From: Sodiomyces alkalinus F11 | Lineage: Eukaryota; Ascomycota; Sordariomycetes; Glomerellales; Plectosphaerellaceae | DNA: 64,000 nt | NCBI RefSeq assembly: GCF_003711515.1 | Contig: NW_021167082.1 | Location: forward strand, 2,597,691 to 2,661,690 | Direction of reading: 5' to 3' | Shown here: piece by piece, positions 44,940 to 56,747 of the stretch | How positions within the stretch are numbered: the first letter of the stretch is position 1 | How the letters are laid out: each line of letters opens with the position of its first letter | Notes under the pieces: model-generated | Databases searched by the model: none | The model's input: the letters and a program-made list of their open reading frames with translations, nothing else | What the model was told of the DNA's origin: nothing | Position numbers and translations under genes: made by a program

Positions 44940-45795
44940 TTTTACTAGCCGTACCCCTTTCTTCCTTCTACACGGCTATAAGGCTATTACCCCAATTATG
45001 ATAACCTGCCTAACCTAGAGAGTACTAGAGTAGGGCCACGTTAAAACCCCTAAAGATAAGATAATGCTTCGGTTAAGGGCTTTTGCGTAGCTTAATACCG
45101 ACCGATATACTACTATTATTATAATCACTAAATAACGGGGGCGACGGATAGCCTATATTAATGCTAGCTATACCCGGGTGCTCTATAAGTAAAGGCTATA
45201 GGTTAAGGATCTTATACTAGTTCACGATACTAAGAAAGCTATTAATATAAGCCGTAAGGCTAAGCTCGATTACCGATAGAACGGCCTATATTATATCCAG
45301 AAGGCTAATCACGATAATAAGTCCTTTATCCTCGAGACTCTAGCTAGGGAAGAACTAAAAGAGATCACTTTTACAGCTAACCGCGTAAAGAAGTTTATCT
45401 AAAACGATAATAGGTATTAGGAGCCTAAAGACTAGACTATACTTAAATAAGACTAAAGCCAGGAGCTTAAGATCGCGTACCCTGCTCGAGGAGCGCCTAT
45501 CACTAATAAAGTCACCGAAGCACCTCTTTTACCTAGTAAGGACCCTAAGGAAGATACTAAGGCCGAGGATAATATTAGTTCCCCTAATTATACTATTAAC
45601 GGTCTATTATACCGCTCCGAGAGACTAAAAGAGTTATTAGAGGAGTATTATAAGAAGCTAGAAGAAGAGTTAAACAAAGTAAGGGAGTCTAGTACCGTCG
45701 AGGTGCAGATTCTATAACGCCTAGATTTTAACCCGAGTAAGTATAACGACTATATTAGCGAGCTATATTTTATTCCATATTATTATTTTCCCTAA

Positions 45796-46499
45796 TTTCC
45801 TTTATTTTTAAAGCCTATACTCGTTAGGAGGCTAACGTGTAGTCTTAAGGCTAAGGGTAAATAAAACTAAGTTCTTTATCTACTTAGAGTCGCGATATAC
45901 GCTAGTATAAAGGGCGTAAACCTGTAAATAATCTTTCTAACCACTACCTTAGTCCCCTTTTCTTTTAAACTTTTACCTTTATTACCCTAATTAAAAGCAC
46001 TATAAACCTATCCAGATTTATTGCCCCGATTAAAAGACTTTTTCCTATATTTATTATTTATTATATTTATAAGTAAGCCTAACTACGTGGACATTATAGA
46101 GATATACCACTATATACTCTCTTTTCTATAATAAGTATAGGTGTCTTTTATTATAATCTTAAATTCTTCACTTCTATTCCGCTAATCACCGTATAATTTA
46201 TCGGACCTAAGCTAAATTATACCTGGTTTACTATAAGCTGTCTACTCTCCGGAAGGGATTTATAATCGGGAATAACTAGTATAGGGACGGTTATTAAGGG
46301 TATAATATAATCGAGAGAAGTACCGTTAAAGGCTATAAGCCGTAAATAGCAAATCCCTCCTGTATTAACCCTAGTACTAGTAACTTATTAAGTTATTACG
46401 TTAATCTTAAAGGCCGATTTTAGAAGTATAAGAGCTATCCCCTTCCTACTACTTAAAGCCCTTTTTCCTGATCTCTATTACTAATCGCTCTCCCTATTA
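45796..46499 (+). other. Spacer between gag-pol and ORF2 of element B
   Basis: About 700 bases, T-rich at 46040-46150, with no recognised frame. It could hold the promoter or splice signals of the downstream ORF. The ORF2 frame may begin somewhat upstream of 46500. Confidence 0.35.
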
Positions 46500-49400
46500 C
46501 TAACATTATACCCCTATTCTCCTAACCACACCTATATATACTACCCTTAAACCTACTACACATAAATTCCTCGTCCGGAAAGAAAAGACTAATACTATAC
46601 CCATTACTAGAAGAGTAAGTTTAAGACGCTAAGTTAACGGCGTTAAGAGCCCCGCTAGAAAAACCCTTAAAAAAGAAAAACGTAATATCACGATAACGAC
46701 GGCGATAATAATAATAAAAACCGGAAAATCCGGGGATTCCGTAGTTTTATTGGCCTAATTAAGCGACTACCGGCCGCTACCTGTAAATCTTATTCTTCTT
46801 ATAAGGGCTTTATCGGTAGATAGGCCTATCGAGTCTACTCGTGTAGAGTAAAAAACGGATCACTATAAAGAGAAGGAAAAAAGAGAAGAAGATAAGCCAC
46901 GAGAAGACCTCCTTTTATACCTATTTTCCCTGATCTTACTACCCTACCCTGCTTTCCCACGTAACGGCTCTTTCTTACCCCTAACTACGCTAGAGACTTA
47001 GACTCGGAAGCTTATATCGTTATAATTTACTACCTACTACCCGATCCCTTCCTATTTCTCGGCCTTAGCTGCCCTATTTAACTATAACTATACTCCTATT
47101 CCCCTATTTACCGCGAAAGACACCCCTTTCCCCCCCCCTTCTTTACTCCTAAACCGGTCCTTCTTCGTAGTCCTTATACTTAGGGATATACACCTTAATC
47201 TCCCTACGCTAGATATAAGCCCCTACGGGAAGACAGATTAGATACTACTTAACGGTCTCCCCTTTCTAATACTAAGCGCTATCCTTAACCCTCTAGTAAT
47301 GGCTATCTAGTTTAGTCTAATACCGATATATTAAAGCTAGAACTATCGCCGGAATACTATCTTAAGCTAGGAGATCTCGACCTCCCGAAGTATCGCGTTA
47401 CTAGTAAGCCACCTATTAATAAATAGCCTTTATATTAATAATATAAACGCCACGCCGAGGGGACTACAAAGGTTAGTAATAGTTATTATAAATCGACTAA
47501 GGTAGCACTATACTCTGCTTAGGAGAAGGATCGGGGTAACTAATACTAGGATACCTAGTATCTAGCCAAGAGACCTCTTAATTACCCTATTAAAACTATC
47601 TTCGAAGGGTATCATTGAGATACGTATAGGCGGACTCGTAAAATTAGCAATTAGTATAGTCCGGGAACTCCTTACTCCCCTAGATGGACACGTACTCGAA
47701 AAAGGGGTATAGAATCTTATTATTAACCCGATTAGTTATAGCTATCTAATATTACTCGTAGCACTAGCAGGGGACCTTATTAACGGTGCCGTACGCCTAA
47801 ATTAAAAGTGCCCTAGTAGTATAAGGCCTTAAGATAATCTTTATAAGATATTCCCTTTAAGGGCTAGCTATATCCTTTACTATAAAGACTTAACGACGGA
47901 AGAGGGGCGAGCCGTTACTAGCCTGTATCTTTATAAATAAGCTAACCTCGACGTCCCTAAGGTTAAGAAGAGTATCCTAGACCCGTCTAGCGACTACCGC
48001 CTTACTTTCTCCGGGGATTAATAACTACAGGCAGTCTAGCTCGATATACGATAAGCCACCCTTACTACCTACCTTATACTAGCCGAGGTAAGAGTGTACC
48101 TATAGGTTTATTAGTCTCTATATAACCTAATTAGGGTAACCTATATATAGAATCGATAAAAACTTACTACTATATCCACTAGAGTTACTCCGAAGGAGTA
48201 TTCCTTATAAGTCTTAAGGGGTAAACGAGCTACGGGCTAAAACCAAGGAGTCGGCTTAACAGACTACTAACGGCTAACTACCTTCTTTCTTTTATATAAC
48301 TCGATCTTATCGAGTATACTAAATAGCCACTTAATCGCTATTATCATTAGTATTAGTTATTAAAGTGTAGATAATAGTTATATTCGTATCTGCCTCGATA
48401 TTATAGTAGGAAAAGGAAGCAGAAGAAGAGAGATACCGCTAGAAAGCTCGCCTTTTATACCCGAGGGATTAAGCGATGAAGGGAGGCTATAAGCCTTGTT
48501 ACTACTATAAATTATAGAGACGGCTATTTAGTTAAAGCAGTTATAAAGGGGCCTTTACCTGCTACGGTCTAAGGGAGGAGTAATTCACTATTTCCCCTTT
48601 TAGATCCCTTATTCCTAAATTACGGCTACGCCTATAACTAAATAACGTAGGAGCTATTTCGTCTAATCTTTTCGACTAATTAAAGCCCGGATTTTAACAT
48701 CTTTTTCCTAATCGGGAACTTTCCCGCTAAGTCAAAGAAGTCATTATCGCTATAACTAAGGCACGCCTCCTTTAACTAATCGAAAGACTCCTTTATAGGT
48801 AGTAGCTGAATAGTAACCTCTACTATAAAGGAACCCTTAAGGCAAAGACTATTACGGAAGAAGGCACTTTCGAGCTTATTAAAGGAGGATAAATATTCCC
48901 CGACCTCGAGCTCTAAGGATCTCTTTTCCCCCCTCTTCCACTCTTTAGTTTTCGACTAGCCATTTACCCTCGGATATCACCCGTAACCACTAACCTCTAT
49001 TTTATAAGTAATAACTTCTTCCTTTTCTTTTTAAGTTCTTTCGACGCCTTTAAACCTAATTAGGCTAACCTACTATAGCTTATACTTATATTAGGCCTTA
49101 TTTCCCCTTAGTATCCCCTTTTCCTTTACCCCCCCTTCTTACACACCGAACGCAATCCCTTAATATAGCTAACTACTAGGCCACTACTCTGGTAGGAGAC
49201 TTACTTAAGCGGTATATTTACCCTAAAGCGCGCGCAGTCGTTAAATCTCGTACTAGGAGCCGCGCAGAACTTATTCCTAAAAAGAGCAGATAGGCTTTTT
49301 CCTTAACTGGCCTCCCCTACTGTCTATTCGACGTATCTAATAATAACCCTCTCCTCTTTAGGTTCGCTATAGGCGATAAGACTAACTAATAGGCTATTTA

Positions 49401-51117
49401 ATAGCTACTAGGAAGCTTAGAAGGGGAGTACTTAGGAGGAGAAGCTATAGATAAAATAGCCCAGTTAACTCTAATAGTAAAGGTCCGTGGGAATAGTATT
49501 ATATCGGCCCGAATAGCCTTACTAGCTACGTAGAGAGTGTATAACGACGTCTCTAAGAATAAGTGGTTAGAAAAGTCTACCCTAGAAGACCTAATTAGGG
49601 TAATAACCATTAGGTAGATTAGGGATTCTAGGCCTCAGGCTAAGATTAATAATATTGACTCGTGGGGATATAATACTAAGAAGCGGCAGTATAACCACCT
49701 AGATATTAGCGATAGGGACCTTTTCCATATCTCGATAAGCAGACTAATTCCCTTTATATATCACGTTAGGGGTAACCACTTCGTTAACCTAATCTTAGAT
49801 TAAAAGACTTAGGTTATATACGTATACGATAGTATATAGCACGACGGCGGGGCTAAGAAGCGCCTACTAAAAAGCTTCCGAGAAGCTATAAGTTAGCTAC
49901 GGTATATTAAAGCGCCCGAGGAGGCTATAGATAGCTTAGTCAGGAAATTCTATATTATTCTAGGACCTTGGTAAGAGGATAAGTATTCGTGTAGTCTATT
50001 CGTTAGTAAATAGATCCGTTATGTTATTCAGGAGGGACACTTATTCCCTGCCTTATCCCGATTATACCGCCTATAAGATAGCCGCTATTACGTTAACGAT
50101 ACCACTAGCTATACTAGGTATATTAGATATAGCTAGTTAAGTTATACAGGCGAACTCTTCGGCTTCGGCCACTAACCTAAGCTAGCTTTTAAGTAATCTA
50201 CCCCGATCCTTAACCTAATTCCCACTACTACTCCTATCACGACTCTCTCTTATAATTTGCCTAAGATAACGGGTTTTAAGTCTATTAATAAAAAATAGAC
50301 GCCCGTTAACCCGCCTAAAGGACCGAAGGCGCTAAAGACGCCTAAGGCGCTGAAAACCCCTTAAACGACTAAGCAGGAGTCCCCTTTCCCTAATTAAGGA
50401 CTAACTAAAGTCCCGGCGTTTAATAATACTAATAGCGGCGCGTTCCTAAAGCTAGGTAACCTTAAGCTTACCACCCCTAAGTATAAGAAGGCCACTAAGG
50501 AAAACACGCCCCTAGCTGCCGCACCTTCTCCTATTATGGTACCGCCTAAGTCTCCGAAAGCCCTAGCCCCTATTAGTTCTCCTAATCCGAAGAAGGTTAA
50601 GCTAAAGAAGTAGTCGAAGCCGTAGATATAGTAGCCGTAGCCCGCCCTAGTTAAGATTAGCTCGGCTACCGGCTATTATATGCACGAGGGAGAGGACCTT
50701 ATTAATTTTACCGCGAGGACCGATATATAGAGTAAGTAGGAGAAGGATTAGGCGTACTAAGGTCGTGGCCTAGAAATATCTCGAGGTATACTATTCTACA
50801 GGATAATCGACATAAGGAATATACCATTCAGGCTAAATAACTATAGCCGAGAGGATTAGGTCTAGTCGTTTAATAACCCCTATAGAGCCGTCTTACAGGA
50901 TACCGCTACTAATAGTAGTGAGTATCTCCCGCTATCGCGAGTAGTTGAGTAGGGAGGCTAGCGTTGTTATAATACCGCCGTTAAGTAGGAGGCAGATACA
51001 GCTACCGCTAATCAGGAAGCTAAAAAGGCTAATAAGCCGGATTACGTAGTCGGAGGAAAGACTTTATGGAAGCGTAAGTAAGGGTATATATAGAGGATTA
51101 GATAGGTGACGTCTTGA
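46500..51117 (+). pseudogene. Element B ORF2: large protein with Ulp1-type (C48) cysteine protease domain
   Basis: One reading frame (codon starts congruent with 46750) runs from about 46500 to a TGA at 51115-51117, about 1,540 codons. It is broken only by TAA/TAG, as expected for RIP of a single ORF. The first ~1,000 residues are unrecognised: a basic start (THKFLVRKEK), then long mixed helical regions. About 49380-50060 forms a Ulp1-like domain. It has a His codon (49777-49779) in GNHFVNLIL, an Asp (49828-49830) in VYVYDS-type context (VIYVYDSIQHDGG), and the oxyanion Gln codon changed to TAA (49972-49974) in GPW.ED. A Cys (49990-49992) follows in YSCSLFV, where the usual CG is now CS. Spacing is 17 and 54 residues. 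A Pro/Lys/Thr-rich tail follows (50270-50640). C48 enzymes cleave ubiquitin-like proteins such as SUMO. Confidence 0.75.
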
Positions 51118-51320
51118 GGATATAGTTAACGAGGATAGTAAGGGGATAGTATATACGGAGGAACTAGAACTAAGAGGATCCCTAATCAGATATACGTGGA
51201 GGACGGGGTGATTAGAGGAATACGGGTATACGATAGCTCTTTACTTAGTTTATTTACTTATATCTGCTTATTTTAGGAGTTATCTACGCTATAAGGGCAT
51301 AAACGAGATAACTAGGGCCG
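51118..51320 (+). other. Element B 3' non-coding region
   Basis: About 200 bases, purine-rich at 51120-51200 and again just before the 3' LTR (ACGAGATAACTAGGGCCG), where a polypurine tract would be expected. Confidence 0.4.
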
Positions 51321-51678
51321 TATTATAACCGCGCAGATACGCTTTAGAGTGGTTTAGCAGGCGGTTATATAACCCCTTTTTAAGGCTACGGGATCCACCT
51401 CCTATATATATATTAAGGATAGGCGCCGGATATCCCTATCGAGGGACTATAATTTAATTATCATCCTCTTTTATAAATACTTATTCCACGTTCGAGGTAT
51501 CTTTCCAGTTTAACTTACGTTACCCTAATCAGAGCAGTAACTACCGATCTACTTCTTCGCTAAACGTTATAGCGGTGTTAGTTATATTTTAGTTATACAT
51601 CGTGGTTTTACTGGACTGACCTCTTTATCTGATCTTTGTCTTAACGATCTGGTGCCACTTCGTCTTTATCCAGTTACA
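51321..51678 (+). repeat. Element B 3' LTR
   Basis: Direct repeat of 36271-36628. It retains more CA/TG near its right end (CTGGACTGACC, GGTGCCAC) than the 5' copy. The plus-strand ORF 51652-51867 starts in it and runs into LINE D; not a gene. Confidence 0.8.
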
Positions 51679-53100
51679 CTATCCTTTAGTCCTTTTCGGG
51701 GGCCGACCCCTACCTCTATAAAAGGGGCGGTCCTAGTCCTAGGCGATAATGATCGGGGGGAAAATCTACGGTTACCGTGGGTATACCGCTTTAGTCCAGC
51801 GGGTAATATCAAAGTCCCTGGCTCGGTACTTATATGCTTCGCGGGTATTCTTAGCCTCTTTCTTTAATAGTCGGTATAAATTATTAAAGGTATTATAATC
51901 TCCGGTATAGGCGGCGTAATAACGGGGGCGCCTAAGTACTATAGCTTTATAGTATCCTAGGCCTTATAGGTACGCCGACTCGAGCTTAGCGTAGTAGCGG
52001 TATACCCTCTCCGCTATAGGGTAGCTATTCGCCTAGTAGCCGAAGTATAGATATTTATAGCATATAGATATAGCTACCCCCCTTAAAGAGGAGGGTATTC
52101 CGGATAAGGCTCGCTACCCATTTCGGCGAAGCCGATTCGATAAGGAGAAGCGTTACCCTATTAGTACCGTGGCGGGGTACCCGCTATTATACTCGGATAA
52201 TCTTTACTTTAGGGTTCGTATCTTATAAGGATACTAGCAGGTCTTCTTCGGATAGGGCGTTAAGGGCCTCCCGGAGGATAGCCTTAGCTAGTATAGGGTA
52301 AGTATATACGGCTAGGGTAACTCTTTTACTAAAAGCCTTCTTAATCTATTATTCTTTATACGTAGCCTACTATTATACCTTTTTAGTAAAAGTAAGGTAG
52401 ATATCTCCGCTTAGTAGCTTTTATAGTATTATGGTATCGTGTCGGGTAATTATAGCGTTTATAGCTTAGATAATTTCTTTTAGGGTCCTAGCTAAGGGGC
52501 TAATCTTCGGGGAGGGTTCTTTAGCAGATAATTAGTTCCCGGTAATACTTAGCGGGGATTATTGTAAGGGGGGCGGGGTCCCGTAGCGGTACCGCCACGG
52601 GAGCCCGGGCTATAATATTAGCCTAGGTCTTTTTCGTGCCGCTTATTCCTGTTCGGAGTTCTTTTCGAATAACGTAATAAACGGTAGCGTATAGGTATAC
52701 TAGCGGTATTACGCCGGCGTCCGTACGAGTACTACGTATCGTGATTAGTTCCTTTACTAGCTCCACGACCTACTTAATCGTCTTCCTATTAGCCAGTAAG
52801 GCCTAAATTTCTACCTTAATCTTAGTTACTCTCGGTTCAGGGGGGCGCGGTAATCCCTTTTCGGTCTTATATCGGGTCCGTGTTATATCCCGGCACGGGC
52901 AAGGGGGGAAACGCTTATATTACGAAAAGTGGGTTTATTACGAATTCTGCGTGGTTAAGGTCGGGACGATACTATCCTATATTTCTTCCGGCTACACCGT
53001 AACGCCGGTATTACGGTATCGCTATAATAGTATCCGGGGAGGTAGGCGGTAGTTATAATCTCTATCTCGCTGGTTTTATCGATTTTACTCCTATTACGCG
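51679..53100 (-). pseudogene. LINE D ORF1: zinc-knuckle protein
   Basis: The minus-strand frame reads from about 53100 (VIGVKSIKPARQRLQ) through a helical charged middle (EIQALLANRKTIKQVVELVKELITI, about 52800-52730). A CCHC knuckle relict (YKYLYFGYQANSY, Cys and His to Tyr) lies near 52085-52045. The end is Pro/Arg-rich and truncated at the element B insertion, continuing at 36270. It is the RNA-binding partner of the ORF2 enzyme. Stops are TAA/TAG. Confidence 0.7.
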
Positions 53101-53159
53101 CCCGTAGTTAATAGGCGTGATATATCGTGGCAGGTTAGAATTATACGCTAGTCCCGTTA

Positions 53160-53172
53160 TATAGTTTCTATT
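53160..53172. repeat. Target-site duplication of LINE D, right copy
   Basis: TATAGTTTCTATT, identical to 31120-31132, at the 5' end of LINE D. Confidence 0.85.
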
Positions 53173-53585
53173 AATACTCTAGACATAATTCTACTTATAT
53201 TATATTCTTTATTTTATTCTATATTGTATTCCATTTATATTCTATTTCTTTTACTATATTTCTTATTCTATTTCTTTTCCTATTTCTACCCTATTCTTAT
53301 CTTATTATTTAGCCTATTTCTTACCCTATGTTCTATCCTGTTTTCTATCCTCTTTCATTTATGCTATTTATTATCCTATTGCTTACCCTATTTATATCCT
53401 ATTATTAGCCTATGTTTTACCCTATTTTATATTCTATTTATTACCTTATTTTGTATCCTATTCTTTATCATATTTCCTATTATATTCTATTTCTTTTATC
53501 CTAGTTCTTATCCTATTTTTTACTATATTTCTATCCTATTTTTACCCTATTTTATATCCTATTTGTTACCCTATTTGTACCCTAT
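53173..53585. repeat. T-rich degenerate tandem repeat
   Basis: Built from a 10-16-base unit such as TATTTCTTACCC / TATTCTATCC. It yields a long Leu/Phe/Tyr-only frame (53224-53595) that is a composition artefact. It is the continuation of the AT-rich DNA left of LINE D. Confidence 0.75.
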
Positions 53586-53587
53586 TA

Positions 53588-53875
53588 GAGGGTAGGTGTC
53601 GTATAGGCAGGACCACGACGTGGTGCATAGGGGATCCAGGGGGGATCCACTCCCTGACTAAGGGCTTCGGACCTCGGGTATCAGGATATAATAGGGGCGG
53701 ATACCGGAGAAGACCGGATAGGATCTAAATAATATAGTACCTATAACAGAGTCTTTATTACCTAAATTAAGGGTATAAAAGACCTATATAGATATAACTT
53801 AATATAATATATATACATAAGATTTCTGCTCTACTAAGTTAATTATCTAAGTGCTATTTAACCTGCCATAGTTAT
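53588..53875 (+). repeat. Copia LTR, plus-oriented
   Basis: Starting near TAGAGGGTAGGTGTCG and ending near TTTCTGCTCTACTAAG, it is an inverted repeat of 56748-57025. It contains CCGGATAGGATCTAAATAATA and a TATATAA-rich centre. The 5' LTR position fits the plus-strand gag that follows. Confidence 0.75.
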
Positions 53876-53899
53876 AAGCCCGGTTTATAACGCCTAAAC

Positions 53900-56745
53900 G
53901 ATAGATAATAATAAGGCTACCCCTATTCCACTATAAAGAAGTAATTACGTTTATATAAGTACTCTTAAATAAGTATAATCGACCTAATTAGAGTAATTAA
54001 AAGATTAATTAACCTACCTATTAATTAACTAACCCATAAACGATAAAGTAGTAAAGATATCTTCTAACGTATCTAATACCGAATAGAAGGCGGCCGCTAC
54101 TACCCTTATTAACTAAAAGGATTAGGTAGTATAGGAGCGCGCTATACACGGTAAATCTACCTCCTACTAGGATAACTATCTTAATCTAAAGCTAAGCGAT
54201 AAGGAGGCTAACGCCTATCTCCTCCCTATACCTACGCCGCTTAATATCCGTAAATATAAGGCCCTCGCTATAAACCCTAACGCGGAGGAGGCTATAGCTA
54301 CTACTATCACGGCTACTCCGTCTTCTACTATTACGCTAAAGGGCGATAAGGACGCCACGGACACCGCCGCTACCACGGCTATTACCGCCGCTACCATAGC
54401 GGCCACGGCCGCTAGTAAGAAGAAGACGGCCGCCTACTAGAACGTTATAACCACGGCCGTAAGGAAAGAACTAACCATTAGGATACTTATATCTATTAAC
54501 GACCTCTCTAAAAAGGGGCGTACACGCTACCTATAAGATCGCCGCATATACCGCGAAGAAAAGGCAGACTATAACGCGTAGTAGAAGGAGTTTAATAAGG
54601 TACGCTCCTATATTAAAGGGACCGTTTACACTATATTATATAGCCTTTTAGCCTAGCTATAGGATAATACCGTAAATAACCTATAGGCCTAGACTACTCT
54701 CCTATACGCATATATAGGACTAATACCTATAGACCTCCGTAAGGAAGACCTAGTCCTATACCGATAATACACTACGCCTATAAAGGCTATACTTAAGGAT
54801 ATAGACACCTAGGTGGTAAGCTAGAAAATAGCGATAATATACTATAAATATATAGGCGTGTTAGAGCTATTAAGCGTGGACTATTAAGTAGAAGACGCGT
54901 TAAAAGCTATTAGACTTATCGCCTAGGAATAGAGTAATAACTACCTAGTAAATAACTACGATAAGATTACAGAAAATAAGCTAACGATTAACGACTTGGT
55001 AAAGGCTCACGTACGGTTCTTAGTAATATAAAGAGCCTATAATCCTTTACTATAAAGCCTAGAGTCAGGAGAGACACCTTTAATACCCTTAGGAACCTCC
55101 CCGATACTAAGGATACTACTAATAATAAAGATAATAAGAAGTGTCCTTATAGTAATACGTCCATAAAGGCTATCCCTCCCGTAATATAGAGGCCTTATAA
55201 GATATATAAGAACCCCTATACTACCGCCGCCTATTTGTACGTAAGGCCGGATATACACCCTTATACCTAGTATAGCCGCGAAGACATTATAAAGGTTATA
55301 AAATGGAAAATACATAATTATAGTTTTAAAAGCCGTGTAGACACCGCGATATAGAAAAGGCGGGAAGCCTTAGGGGCTATTACCGCTAATAAGATAGAGG
55401 ATGTCTAGGAAGATTAACTCTATAATACTACGACTATAATAGTTTATAAAGACCTGTCCGTCACTGTAACGAGACTAGGAGCCTACCTAACCTAGGGGGT
55501 AGCGTGTTATCGTACGACGATACTATTAAGATTATAATAAGAATAAGGGGTATCCCTTTCTATTAACTAAGCTAGAGCGCTATTATAATACACGATCCTA
55601 GATTCAGGATTATTAATCCATATCTTTAATAATTTAGGCCGTTTTACGGCTATTAGACTACACAGAGATACTTTAGCTTTATGCTTTTAGGTAGGTACTT
55701 ATAAGGCTTCTATCCTCGGATACGGAGATATTAAGCTACGTATATAATCCTTATCGGGCACGAAAAGGCTACTACGCCTCCGTGGTATTATATACTATAA
55801 GGAATTCGTTACTAATATCGTCTCGGAATACTAGCTACGCCTATAAGGTTACTGCTAGGATACCGTAAATAATATTATCATTAGCTCCGCCGACGACCGG
55901 TCTATTGATAAGCTACTAGATATCTATAGCTAATATATAATCGAGCGCGCGGAAGCTATAGCTGCTACCGCGTTCGCGGTCTTAGTAAGGCACCCGCGCG
56001 ATAGCCCGTATAGAAAATCACGATAACCGCGGTAACTGTAGAAGACTACGGTATAACGGCGGCATAAATACCTTAGTTATTACAGTACTAATTCTCTCGT
56101 AAAGATCGTCAACGCTACTTAGGGGGTAAAGATAAAGGGACCTCGTATAACGGACTATAACGCGTATAAGTAATTATAAGTGCCTATATAGATCCGGCGG
56201 ATACTATCCTTTTACCCGTTAAAGCCCGGAGAGGCCCTAGCTATTAATCTTCACGATCTAGAAAAGGCGGAGTCGTTAGCGGGCGGCCTATATAAGTCTA
56301 TTATATTCGTTATAGACGTATATATAGATTATACGTAGGATTACTACTTATAGAAGAGAGACTAAGGCTTTATTCTGCACGCGTTAAAAGACGTTTTTAC
56401 CCTACTTAAGACCTAATTTAACGTCTGGCTATATATCCTATAAGCCGATTCTAAGATATTTTAGCACCTAGAAGTGATTACTTTCCTCGCTGCTAAGGGG
56501 GTGGAAGGCTAGCTATCGGTATTATATTTATAGGATTAAAATAGCCTTATAGAACGGATTAGAGGCATTATTAAGAGAAGGGCGAGGGCTATAAGAATTA
56601 GAGCTAATCTGCCTATATCTATCTTGCCTAAGATCTTTAAGATTATTATATATCTATATAATAGGATACCACGATATATTAACGACTAGCGAACGCTATA
56701 CAAAGGCCTACGCGGCCGTTAACCTAACCTTACGTGTCGTACGTC
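53900..56745 (+). pseudogene. Copia gag-protease-integrase, truncated
   Basis: The gag-like region (54060-55310) contains an Ala/Thr-rich segment (54290-54430), helical stretches (REEKADYNAQ.KEFNKV, 54550-54600) and LTINDLVKAHVRF near 54985. The protease relict is DSGLLIHIFNNLGRFT at about 55600-55650 (D-S-G-type context). The integrase core has FVIDVYIDYTQDYYLQKRDQGF near 56305-56375 and ILQADS near 56435. Coding breaks off in integrase (RTLYKGL, about 56690-56710) at 56745, where an inverted LTR follows. RT and RNase H are found on the opposite strand beyond it. The minus ORFs at 54215-54406 and 55037-55315 are shadows. Confidence 0.8.
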
Positions 56746-56747
56746 AA

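Larger units (their letters stand above)
37395..45795 (+). pseudogene. Element B gag-pol, RIP-degraded and interrupted by LINE F
   Basis: Gag covers about 37395-39500: a Thr/Pro-rich N-terminus, a helical capsid-like middle and a CCHC relict (YYYYG.KGYRRDNYP) near 39065-39105. The protease region is about 40030-40470 (YVVINIEAVFN...LDLIEKLGL). RT covers about 41450-42250 (DRLKRGVIEES, KKKDGNTRLIN, YKLISLLDLFSGYDQVTL; the YxDD box reads FIND). RNase H is about 42480-42900 (VIVDASMD near 42550, KGSKNIIADRLSR near 42860). Integrase, with GYRGRQGTYYRLAA near 43285 and AYYPRANSLNKVGYKAI near 43715, continues across LINE F at 44940 (TPFFLLHGYKAI) to a GPY/F-like end (RKAKLDYRQNGLYYIQKA, about 45260) and an acidic tail ending TAA at 45793. 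It is otherwise one continuous plus-strand coding region. Confidence 0.88.
36271..51678 (+). mobile_element. Element B: 15.4-kb gypsy-type LTR retrotransposon with a second, Ulp1-like ORF
   Basis: Two direct repeats of about 358 bp (36271-36628 and 51321-51678), starting TATTATAACC (from TGTT...) and ending in an ATA/ACA, enclose a plus-strand gag-pol (about 37395-45795) and a further ORF (about 46500-51117). It interrupts LINE D between ORF1 and ORF2. The flanks are CCCTCC on the left and CTATCC on the right, only a 4/6 match for a target duplication, so the pairing is supported mainly by the repeats and by LINE D continuity. Without the 1.07-kb LINE F and its duplication the element is about 14.3 kb, long for a fungal gypsy element. 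Confidence 0.75.
31133..53159 (-). mobile_element. LINE D: near-complete Tad-like LINE split by element B
   Basis: Bounded by the 13-bp duplication TATAGTTTCTATT, it occupies 22,027 bp. Subtracting the 15,408-bp insertion at 36271-51678 leaves about 6.6 kb, a normal length for a Tad-type element. Read on the minus strand: ORF1 (53100-51679), interruption, endonuclease and RT ORF2 (36270-32860), a long 3' region and an (AAT)n-type tail. All of it is RIPed. Confidence 0.85.

Noticed and set aside
49398..49610. Minus-strand ORF of 70 residues
   Set aside because: Shadow of the Ulp1-containing plus-strand ORF.
53224..53595. 123-residue open frame, hydrophobic (possible membrane protein)
   Set aside because: It is made only of the T-rich tandem unit and has no sequence complexity; an artefact of composition.
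55037..55315. Minus-strand ORF of 92 residues, and the one at 54215-54406
   Set aside because: Both are antisense to the copia gag region.
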